DNA of 7,357 nt from Acidobacteriota bacterium. GTDB lineage: Bacteria > Acidobacteriota > Polarisedimenticolia > J045. The notes beneath the pieces were generated by a model. That model did not search any database, was not told where the DNA came from, and saw only the letters and a list, made by a program, of their open reading frames with translations. Below are positions 1-5,355 of this stretch, in pieces. A program made the position numbers and the translations under genes. Position 1 is the first letter of the stretch. Every line of letters begins with the position of its first letter. The DNA is taken from assembly GCA_027001345.1 (NCBI GenBank), contig JALTMS010000124.1:1-7357 (forward strand). The letters are read 5' to 3'.

Positions 1-1
1 C

Positions 2-286
2 GGAGGCTCGGGGATTCGCTACGACCGGGGGGCGCAGGCCCAGTTTCAGTACTCGTTCAATCTCGGCGACGTGATCCGCTTCGATGCCCTGCTGGACCAT
101 GCGCGGATCCACGACGCGACTCTCAGTGATGGAATGACCCAGCACACCGGCCTCGGTATCGCCGCCAATTTCGTCGGTCCGTGGCGTACCCTCTGGAGGC
201 TGGACTACGGGCGAGCCCTGAAGAGTGATCTGAAGGCCGCCGAGGGGCAGAGCGAGTTCATGCTGGTCGTGCTGCGGCTCTGGTAG
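2..286 (+). CDS. Outer-membrane beta-barrel protein, C-terminal part (5' truncated)
   Basis: An open frame enters from the left edge and gives 94 residues before the TAG at 284-286; the start lies outside the window. The visible part alternates polar and hydrophobic residues in short stretches (QAQFQYSF, VIRFDALLDHA, GLGIAANF) typical of transmembrane beta-strands. It has a GPWRTLWRLDYG segment resembling the late-barrel 'gp.rldyg' pattern of Omp85/BamA-like surface antigens. The last residues, FMLVVLRLW, end in an aromatic residue, as in barrels recognised by the BAM complex. A barrel in the outer membrane is therefore well supported, but the family (Omp85, patatin-linked or other porin-like barrel) is only a suggestion. 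The next gene starts 16 nt downstream, so it is probably the upstream member of the same operon as the two glycosyltransferases. Confidence 0.7.
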   Translation, partial: GGSGIRYDRGAQAQFQYSFNLGDVIRFDALLDHARIHDATLSDGMTQHTGLGIAANFVGPWRTLWRLDYGRALKSDLKAAEGQSEFMLVVLRLW

Positions 287-302
287 TCCCGAGGAGCGGA
301 CG

Positions 303-1421
303 ATGAGCGCTCGGGGCGCTGGCGTACTGGTCGACGGTCGACCCCTGCAAGGGCCCACCGGCCGCCGGGGCGTCGGACGCTACGTCAGGGATCTGCTCGG
401 GGGGCTGGCCGACAGCGGCCGACTCGCGCCTCTCGGCGCCCTGATCGATCCACGTCGCCCGCCGCCGGAGAGCCTCCCAGATGGGGTCACGGCGCTGTGC
501 CCTCCACGTCCACCGGGCCCCGCGCTGGGCTGGGGGCGGGTGGTCGGCCCTCGCTGGATCCGCGCTTTCGACCCCGAGCTGTGGCACGCGACCTTCCTGG
601 CTCCGCCCCGCGTGCCCCGTGCCCTGCCCTGGGTGGCGACGGTTCACGACCTGATTCCCCTGCGCCATCCGCGGCGCTTCCGGCGCCGGCACCGACTGGT
701 CTTCGGCCTGTCTCTGCGCTGGTCCTGCCGGGCGCCGCTGGTGATCGCCGTCAGTCGCTGGACGGCCGATCAACTTGTCGCCCGTCTCGGGGTGGAGGCG
801 TCGCGGATCCGCGTGGTGCCACCGCCGGTGGACTTCACCGCGATCGCCGCCGCCGCGGGACGTGGCGGCGTCGATGGGGTGGACGGGCCCTACCTGCTGC
901 ACACCGGCGGCTTCGATCCGCTCAAGGGAGTCGAAGATCTCCTGCTGCCGGCATTCGCTCGCCTCAGACACCGGGAGATCGCTCTGGTCCTCACCGGCGG
1001 CAGCACCGCCGAGCAAGTGCGCATCGAGCGGCAATTGCCGGATCGGGGTCTGACGGGGCGGGTGCATCTGACCGGTCATCTTTCGCCGGCCGATCTGGGC
1101 CGCGCGATGGCGGGGGCCGCGGCGGTGGTGGTCTCTTCTCGGGAGGAGGGCTTCGGGATTCCCGCCGTCGAGGCGCTGGCGGCGGGGACGGCGCTGGTGG
1201 TGGGGCCCGCGGCGGCGACTCGCGAGATCGCGGGAGATGTCGGGCATCTGGCTGACGGCGATGACCCGGAGGCTCTGGCCCGAGCGATGGAAGCGGCGCT
1301 CGAAGAGGGCGATGCGGACAGTCCGGCGGCTGCGGCGCGCCGCCGTCGGGCGGGGCTCTATGCCCGTGACGTGGTGGCCGAACAGATGATCGCGGTCTAC
1401 CGGGAGGCCGCGGGATGGTGA
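303..1421 (+). CDS. GT4-family glycosyltransferase (first of a tandem pair)
   Basis: A 372-residue GT-B-fold retaining glycosyltransferase of the GT4 type, expected to move a sugar from a nucleotide-sugar to a glycan or lipid acceptor at the cytoplasmic side of the inner membrane. The N-terminal domain opens with VDGRPLQGPTGRRGVGRYV (residues 10-28), a common GT4 start, and contains ATVHDLIPLRHP. The C-terminal domain has the linker VIAVSRWTADQL, the PYLLHTGGFDPLKG segment with the donor-phosphate lysine K208, and the E-x7-E nucleotide-sugar motif E282-GFGIPAV-E290. Length is normal for the family and no transmembrane segment is visible. The ATG at 303 is preceded by GAGGAG at 291-296. The gene lies 16 nt after the barrel gene and overlaps the next transferase, so all three are likely co-transcribed. 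Donor and acceptor are unknown; a surface polysaccharide is inferred from context only. Confidence 0.9.
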   Translation: MSARGAGVLVDGRPLQGPTGRRGVGRYVRDLLGGLADSGRLAPLGALIDPRRPPPESLPDGVTALCPPRPPGPALGWGRVVGPRWIRAFDPELWHATFLAPPRVPRALPWVATVHDLIPLRHPRRFRRRHRLVFGLSLRWSCRAPLVIAVSRWTADQLVARLGVEASRIRVVPPPVDFTAIAAAAGRGGVDGVDGPYLLHTGGFDPLKGVEDLLLPAFARLRHREIALVLTGGSTAEQVRIERQLPDRGLTGRVHLTGHLSPADLGRAMAGAAAVVVSSREEGFGIPAVEALAAGTALVVGPAAATREIAGDVGHLADGDDPEALARAMEAALEEGDADSPAAAARRRRAGLYARDVVAEQMIAVYREAAGW

Positions 1422-2536
1422 TGCAGGTGGCCGTCGATGCGCGGGTGCTCTCCCACCGCCCCACCGGGGTCGCTCGTTACCTGCGCGGGGTACTCGAGGC
1501 GATGGTGCCGCAAATGGCAGCCGATGAGCGCCTGGAGTTGCTCAGTGACGGGGCGATCGCCGATCCCCCCGGGGGGCTGCCGGTGCGGATTCTGCGCTGG
1601 CCCCTGCCGGGAGGGGATCCGGCCTGGAGGCAGCTACGGCTGGCGGCGGCGCTGGCGCGACGGCCCCCGGACCTGCTGTTCTGCCCCTTCTATACCGTGC
1701 CACTGCTGGTCGGCGTGCCGCGGGTGGTGACGGTGCACGATGTCTCTTTCGCGGCCCATCCCGAGTGGTTCCGGCACCGCTCGCGGCTGGCTTTCAGCCT
1801 GGTGGGGCCCTCGGCGCGCAGGGCGCGTGCGGTGCTCACGCCGAGTCGATTCTCCGCCGGAGAGATCGAACGGCGCCTGGGAGTGGAGCGAGAGAAAATC
1901 CACGTCACGCCGCTGGGAGTCGATGCGAATTGGAGCGCGCCGATCGGCGAGGTGGAGCGGCGTGCCCTGCGGAAGTGGCTGGGCGTCGATGGGCCCTACC
2001 TGCTGCACCTGGGAGCGGTGCACCTCCGACGCCACGTGGACGTGAGCGTCGATGCCTTCGCACGGCTGGCGGCGCTTCACCCCGACCTGTCGCTGGTGGT
2101 GGCGGGTCCGGATCAGCCTCCCGCTCCGGACCTGGTCGCCCTGGCCAGGAGACGGGGTGTGGCTGACAGGGTTCTGCGGCGGCCCTGGGTGCCGGCCGAG
2201 CATCTCCGGGCGCTGGTGGCCGAGGCCCGGGCACTGATCTACCTCTCCGACTACGAGGGCTTCGGTTTGCCGGCCCTCGAGGCGATGGCTTGCGGGACGC
2301 CGGTCGTCGCCCTGCGACGGGCAAGCCTGCCCGAGGTGCTGGGGGAGGCCGCCGTGTGGGCCGAGAGTGCGGATCCCACGGAAGTCGCCGGTGCCGTCGC
2401 CCACCTGCTGGAAGAGGATTCCCTGGTCGATCGCGTGGTGGACGCAGGCCGGCACCGGGCCAGGAGCCTGACCTGGGAAAGCTGCGCTCGCCGGACCCTG
2501 GCTGTGTTACGACAGCTTGGTCCGGACCGTGCCTGA
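1415..2536 (+). CDS. GT4-family glycosyltransferase (second of a tandem pair)
   Basis: A 373-residue GT-B glycosyltransferase of the same type as its upstream neighbour, cytoplasmic or membrane-peripheral. Visible motifs are VDARVLSHRPTGVARYLRG near the N-terminus, VTVHDVSFAAHPEWF, VLTPSRFSAGEI in the linker, and the E-x7-E donor motif E281-GFGLPAL-E289 followed by AMACGTPVVA. The donor-binding loop usually written R-K-N reads R205-R206-H207 here, a mild departure (Lys to Arg, Asn to His). The chosen ATG at 1415 overlaps the previous gene by 7 nt and has GGAGG at 1403-1407 with 7-nt spacing. A second in-frame ATG at 1421 (TGATG overlap) is possible but its spacing is poorer. It is a paralogue of the first transferase: both contain DGPYLLH at nearly the same position, with near-identical codons. 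Probably the next step of the same glycan pathway; the substrate is unknown. Confidence 0.9.
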   Translation: MVMQVAVDARVLSHRPTGVARYLRGVLEAMVPQMAADERLELLSDGAIADPPGGLPVRILRWPLPGGDPAWRQLRLAAALARRPPDLLFCPFYTVPLLVGVPRVVTVHDVSFAAHPEWFRHRSRLAFSLVGPSARRARAVLTPSRFSAGEIERRLGVEREKIHVTPLGVDANWSAPIGEVERRALRKWLGVDGPYLLHLGAVHLRRHVDVSVDAFARLAALHPDLSLVVAGPDQPPAPDLVALARRRGVADRVLRRPWVPAEHLRALVAEARALIYLSDYEGFGLPALEAMACGTPVVALRRASLPEVLGEAAVWAESADPTEVAGAVAHLLEEDSLVDRVVDAGRHRARSLTWESCARRTLAVLRQLGPDRA

Positions 2537-2840
2537 ACCTTTCGTTCGAACGGCCGCAGCCACCGGCAGGGGGCCGGGTTCCGTGGGTTCTCTGGCCCCA
2601 CTCGGTGTTTCACGGGCCGAGGCGTGTTCCGGCCACGCTCCGGCAGTGGAGGCCTCGGTGCGGGCCATCGAGCGGCCGTTTGCGAGGTTTCACCTCGGAG
2701 CTTCATGCACAAGCCGTCCGGGCTGACGAATATCGTGGGTTCAGATACCTCGACGCTGGCGATTCGAGCCCCTAGATTCCCCTCGTAGCGGGTGCCGCAG
2801 GGTTCCCCGGTTGCCCCGATTCCGGACAAGGAGGTCGATC
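2537..2840. other. Non-coding spacer between glycosyltransferases and hemerythrins
   Basis: No convincing gene lies in these 304 nt: the short frames crossing them lack ribosome-binding sites and have no recognisable protein character. The first part holds a 10-bp palindrome CGTTCGAACG (2543-2552) just after the transferase stop, and a small hairpin with arms CGAGGT (2683-2688) and ACCTCG (2692-2697). Neither is followed by a T-run, so no rho-independent terminator is apparent for the upstream operon. The last ~90 nt hold the promoter-like boxes and leader of the first hemerythrin gene, annotated separately. Confidence 0.6.
2749..2778 (+). promoter_or_regulatory. Putative promoter of the first hemerythrin gene
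   Basis: A candidate -35 TCGACG (2750-2755, 4 of 6 to TTGACA) and -10 TAGATT (2773-2778, 4 of 6 to TATAAT with the key T-A and final T) are 17 nt apart. The wider boxes CTCGACG and CCTAGATT recur before the second hemerythrin gene with 16-nt spacing, which is the main reason to believe them. The -10 lies about 63 nt before the start codon, giving a leader of roughly 55-60 nt. The CTCGACG string alone is common in this GC-rich DNA, so it is the pairing that carries weight. Confidence 0.5.
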
Positions 2841-3254
2841 ATGTCCTTGCTACAGTGGGATGAGAACCTGAGCGTGGGAGTCGAACAGTTCGACCATGAA
2901 CACAGGAAGCTCATCGCCATCATGAATGAACTCTTCGATGCGATTCAGACCGGCCATGCCGAGCTGGTTCTCGGCCCGATTCTCGTCCGGCTGGTGGACT
3001 ACACGATGACCCACTTTTCCAATGAAGAGCAGGCCATGCGCGAGGCCGGATACGAGGGGCTTGCCGAGCACAAGGCGCTGCACGATGAACTGATTCGGCG
3101 GGTCGCCGAAGTGCAGCGGCACTATCGGGAGGGTGCGGCCTCCGCGGTCAGCACCGAGCTGATGGATTTTCTCAAGAACTGGTTGATCGGGCACATCCAG
3201 ATCGAGGACAAGCAGTACGCGCCCGTTCTCGCGCGGGAAACGGCAGACGTCTGA
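2841..3254 (+). CDS. Bacteriohemerythrin (copy 1)
   Basis: A 137-residue single-domain hemerythrin: a cytoplasmic four-helix bundle that binds O2 reversibly at a non-heme diiron centre. The family signature W6-x-x-N-LSVGV is present, and all seven expected ligands are visible: H21, H58, E62 (in HFSNEE), H77, H81, H118 and D123 (in HIQIED). Spacing matches characterised bacterial hemerythrins such as that of Methylococcus. There is no signal peptide, membrane segment or fused signalling domain, so it is a free O2 carrier, buffer or scavenger rather than a chemoreceptor module; the delivery partner is unknown. The ATG at 2841 is chosen because AAGGAGGT at 2828-2835 precedes it by 5 nt and the paralogue begins with the same MSL; an in-frame ATG 10 codons upstream has no such support. 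A tandem paralogue follows after 240 nt. Confidence 0.95.
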   Translation: MSLLQWDENLSVGVEQFDHEHRKLIAIMNELFDAIQTGHAELVLGPILVRLVDYTMTHFSNEEQAMREAGYEGLAEHKALHDELIRRVAEVQRHYREGAASAVSTELMDFLKNWLIGHIQIEDKQYAPVLARETADV

Positions 3255-3408
3255 GCCCGCCGTATCGATGAGCCGTTCGGCCGAATCGCGGTGAGCGCCG
3301 GCCGATCGGACCCTTCGTGTCTCCCCGAATCCGCACTCAGCGCTCGAACCACCTGCGACAAGGCTTTCGGCCGCGAGGTCGGCGGCGATCGTGCGCTTTC
3401 CAGCGCCA

Positions 3409-3437
3409 CTCGACGAGGGTCGGCCGGGGCCTAGATT
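3409..3437 (+). promoter_or_regulatory. Putative promoter of the second hemerythrin gene
   Basis: TCGACG (3410-3415) and TAGATT (3432-3437) stand 16 nt apart, inside the same wider boxes CTCGACG and CCTAGATT found before copy 1. The -10 is about 58 nt before the start codon. The existence of a separate promoter suggests that copy 2 can be transcribed independently of copy 1, although no clear terminator is seen between them and readthrough is possible. A small hairpin, arms GCGCT (3393-3397) and AGCGC (3402-3406), lies directly upstream and is not obviously matched at copy 1. Confidence 0.5.
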
Positions 3438-3494
3438 GTTCCCTGTACGCTGGTCTCGGCACTTGCCCCGGCTTGCCAGCGAGAGGAGGATGCG

Positions 3495-3908
3495 ATGTCA
3501 CTGATGGAGTGGAGCGACAATCTGAGCGTGGGGGTCGATCAGTTCGACGACGAGCACAAGAAACTGATCAACATCATCAACGAGCTGTTCGAGTCGATGC
3601 GCACGGGACGGGCGCAGGATGCTCTGGGCTCGATCCTCAACCAGCTCGTGGACTACACCAAGACCCACTTCGCCAACGAGGAGCGGGCGATGCAGGAGGC
3701 GGGCTACTCGGGCTATGAGGCGCACAAGGCCAAACACGATGCCCTGACGCAACGGGTGGCAGAGGTGCAGAAGAAGTACCAGTCCGGCGCCAAGGCGATA
3801 CTGACCATCGAGGTGATGAACTTCCTCAAGAGCTGGCTGGTGGAGCACATTCAGGGCGAGGACAAGAAGTACGCATCTGCGCTTTCCGGCACGCAGGTGG
3901 GTGCCTGA
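3495..3908 (+). CDS. Bacteriohemerythrin (copy 2)
   Basis: A 137-residue O2-binding diiron protein, exactly the length of copy 1 and aligning with it without gaps; about 79 of 137 positions (58%) are identical by hand count. All seven ligands are kept at the same numbers: H21, H58, E62 (HFANEE), H77, H81, H118 and D123 (HIQGED), as is W6-x-x-N-LSVGV. Differences concentrate in helix surfaces (residues 33-50, 99-109) and in the last seven residues, which share nothing. The protein is more lysine-rich than copy 1 (KK at 22-23, 93-94, 124-125). The ATG at 3495 follows AGAGGAGG (3482-3489) by 5 nt; the ATG at 3490 is out of frame. It is cytoplasmic with no fused domain. Divergence at kept ligands suggests both copies are functional and may differ in O2 affinity, partner or expression. 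Confidence 0.95.
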   Translation: MSLMEWSDNLSVGVDQFDDEHKKLINIINELFESMRTGRAQDALGSILNQLVDYTKTHFANEERAMQEAGYSGYEAHKAKHDALTQRVAEVQKKYQSGAKAILTIEVMNFLKSWLVEHIQGEDKKYASALSGTQVGA

Positions 3909-3931
3909 AACTCGGCCCGGCCGACAAGCTG

Positions 3932-3974
3932 CGGGCCGCCAGCCCTCTCGGGGTTCGGCGGCCCGTTTTCCTTT
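3932..3974 (+). terminator. Rho-independent terminator after the hemerythrin pair
   Basis: A perfect 9-bp stem, CGGGCCGCC (3932-3940) with GGCGGCCCG (3957-3965), can be extended inside the loop by CCC (3943-3945) with GGG. It is followed directly by TTTTCCTTT. The element starts 24 nt after the second hemerythrin stop and separates it from the promoter of the GntR operon. Confidence 0.85.
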
Positions 3975-4008
3975 GCTCGCTCGTCAGGGGAGACCGCATC
4001 GAGCCGCC

Positions 4009-4037
4009 TTGACAGGGAAGAGGTTATTGTCTACATT
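4009..4037 (+). promoter_or_regulatory. Sigma70-type promoter of the GntR-ABC operon
   Basis: A consensus -35 TTGACA (4009-4014), a 17-nt spacer and a -10 TACATT (4032-4037, 4 of 6 to TATAAT) form the clearest promoter in the window. Transcription would be expected to begin near 4043-4045, leaving a leader of only about 17 nt before the ATG at 4061. It drives the regulator, ATPase and permease genes as one transcript. Confidence 0.8.
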
Positions 4038-4056
4038 GTCCTAGAACATTAGGACA
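4037..4056. promoter_or_regulatory. Inverted-repeat operator, probable GntR binding site
   Basis: Arms TGTCCTA (4037-4043) and TAGGACA (4050-4056) are perfect reverse complements around a 6-nt centre GAACAT. The repeat begins on the last base of the -10, covers the expected transcription start and takes in the AGGA (4051-4054) that serves as ribosome-binding site of the regulator gene. A dimer bound here would block RNA polymerase. Autoregulation from such a site is the usual arrangement for YtrA-type GntR genes next to ABC transporters; that this protein binds this repeat is inference. Confidence 0.75.
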
Positions 4057-4060
4057 TACG

Positions 4061-4447
4061 ATGCAAATCAGTCTCCGGCCTTCCGACCCCCTGCCTCTGT
4101 ATCGACAACTCGTCGAGCAGCTCCGGCGGCAGATCTTGCTGGGGATTCTCGCACCGGGCAGCCGCATCCCCCCGGTACGGGACCTGGCCGTGATGGCGCG
4201 GGTCAATCGCAACACCGCGGCGCGGGCCGTGCAGGCCCTCGAGGCAGCGGGTCTGGTCTGCGCCCGAGTGGGGCGGGGCACCTTCGTCGCCGACGATGCG
4301 CCGGTCCGGGCCCGCGCGAGTCTCGGTGAGGCTCTCGACGCCCTGCTCGACCGCACCATCGACGAAGCGCGCCTTCTCGGCGCCGATCTCGAGGAACTGC
4401 CGGCTCGCCTCGCGGCGCGCCTGGCGGACAAGGAGGACGCGCGATGA
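4061..4447 (+). CDS. GntR-family transcriptional regulator, YtrA subfamily
   Basis: A 128-residue DNA-binding repressor. The winged helix-turn-helix fills residues 12-77: PLYRQLVEQLRRQI, GILAPGSRIPPVRDLAVMARVNRNTAARAVQALEAAGLV, then the wing GRGTFVA. Only about 50 residues follow, forming a short helical tail (residues ~82-128) for dimerisation in place of the large ligand domain of FadR- or HutC-type GntR proteins; that is the mark of the YtrA subfamily. Members of this group sit first in operons for ABC exporters and repress their own operon, as in Bacillus ytr genes. Here it also comes first, with an inverted repeat over its promoter and a 4-nt ATGA overlap with the ATPase gene. The AGGA at 4051-4054 is 6 nt from the ATG. 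The inducing signal cannot be read from the sequence. Confidence 0.92.
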   Translation: MQISLRPSDPLPLYRQLVEQLRRQILLGILAPGSRIPPVRDLAVMARVNRNTAARAVQALEAAGLVCARVGRGTFVADDAPVRARASLGEALDALLDRTIDEARLLGADLEELPARLAARLADKEDAR

Positions 4448-5355
4448 TCCCGGCGTTGGTTTTCGAAGCGGTGACCCGCTGCTTTGCCCGTACTGTGGCT
4501 CTCGACGGGTTGAGCCTGACCGTCGAGCCCGGACAGATCGTGGGGCTGGTCGGTCGCAACGGCGCGGGCAAGACCACCGCGTTGCGCCTGGCCCTCGGCG
4601 ACCTCTACCCCGACCGGGGGAGCATTCGGGTACTGGGCCTCGATCCCATACGCGATGGCCTGGCGGTGCGCGAGCAGGTCAGCTTGCTGGCCGAAGAGAA
4701 TGCCCTCTATCCGTGGATGAAGGTGGGGGAGATCCTGCGCCTGGCCGGGGCGCTGCATCCGAGGTGGGACGCCCAGGTGGCCGACACTCTGGCGCGCAAG
4801 CTGGATCTCGAGCCCGGCAAGAAGATCGCCGCCCTCTCCCGGGGGGGGCGGGCGAAGGTGGCCCTGGTGTTGGCGGTCGCCTGTCGGCCCCGGCTGCTGC
4901 TGCTCGACGACCCTACCGCAGGACTCGACCCCCTGGTCCGGAGGGAAGTGCTCGAAGGCATCCTCGAGACGATCCACGCCGAGGGGGGAACGGTGATCTA
5001 TGCCTCCCATCTGGTGGAGGACATCGAGCGCATCGCCGACCGGGTGGTGGTCCTCGACGAGGGACGGATCACTCTCGATGGCGCAGTCGATGATCTCAAG
5101 CAACGGATTCGCCGGGCGACCGCGGTATTCGACGGCCGGGTGCCGAGTCTGGAAGGCTTGCCCGGAAAAATTCGCAGCGTTGTCGAAGGGCGCGTGCTGC
5201 ACCTGGTCGTAGACGCACAGCGCCCGGAACTCCTGGGAGTCCTCGAGCAAGCGGGGGCGCGCACGGTGGAGTTCGAGTCGCTTTCTCTCGAGGAGATCCT
5301 CGTCGCCCGCCTCGGAGAAGATGCCGTGGGCGAGAGCGCAGGAGGCGCGGGCTGA
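4444..5355 (+). CDS. ABC transporter ATP-binding protein (YtrB-like)
   Basis: A 303-residue cytoplasmic ATPase that would power the membrane protein encoded next. Walker A is GRNGAGKTT (residues 37-45), the signature region is L131-S-R-G-G, Walker B is LLLLDDP (151-157), the D-loop is GLDP (160-163) and the switch histidine is H189 in YASHL. Two departures are visible: the residue after the Walker B aspartate, normally the catalytic glutamate, is D156, and the Q-loop region reads LLAEENALYPWM with Glu where Gln is usual. The LYPWM segment is typical of the YtrB/ABC-2 exporter branch. A ~90-residue C-terminal extension (about 214-303) follows the nucleotide-binding domain, as in other ABC-2 ATPases. 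AAGGAGG (4430-4436) lies 7 nt before the ATG. The gene overlaps the regulator by 4 nt and the permease by 1 nt, so translational coupling is likely. Confidence 0.93.
   Translation: MIPALVFEAVTRCFARTVALDGLSLTVEPGQIVGLVGRNGAGKTTALRLALGDLYPDRGSIRVLGLDPIRDGLAVREQVSLLAEENALYPWMKVGEILRLAGALHPRWDAQVADTLARKLDLEPGKKIAALSRGGRAKVALVLAVACRPRLLLLDDPTAGLDPLVRREVLEGILETIHAEGGTVIYASHLVEDIERIADRVVVLDEGRITLDGAVDDLKQRIRRATAVFDGRVPSLEGLPGKIRSVVEGRVLHLVVDAQRPELLGVLEQAGARTVEFESLSLEEILVARLGEDAVGESAGGAG

Noticed and set aside
258..1247. Minus-strand open frame of 329 codons opposite the first glycosyltransferase
   Set aside because: Low-complexity Arg/Pro/Gln-rich product without motifs; the + strand frame carries the full GT4 motif set.
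2543..2552. Palindrome CGTTCGAACG just after the second glycosyltransferase stop, considered as a terminator or operator
   Set aside because: There is no following T-run and no loop, and it is a single short palindrome; it could be a protein-binding site but nothing supports that.
2683..2697. Hairpin CGAGGT-TTC-ACCTCG upstream of the first hemerythrin, compared with the hairpin at 3393-3406 as a shared control element
   Set aside because: The two hairpins differ in sequence and in distance to the promoter boxes (52 nt versus immediately adjacent), so they do not look homologous.
2290..2775. Plus-strand open frame running from inside the second glycosyltransferase into the spacer
   Set aside because: It starts within the transferase in another frame, lacks a ribosome-binding site, and its product is Arg/Gly/Pro-rich and unrecognisable.
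2811..2840. Earlier in-frame ATG extending the first hemerythrin by 10 residues
   Set aside because: No ribosome-binding site precedes it, it would place the strong AAGGAGGT inside the gene, and the paralogue starts at the equivalent of the downstream ATG.
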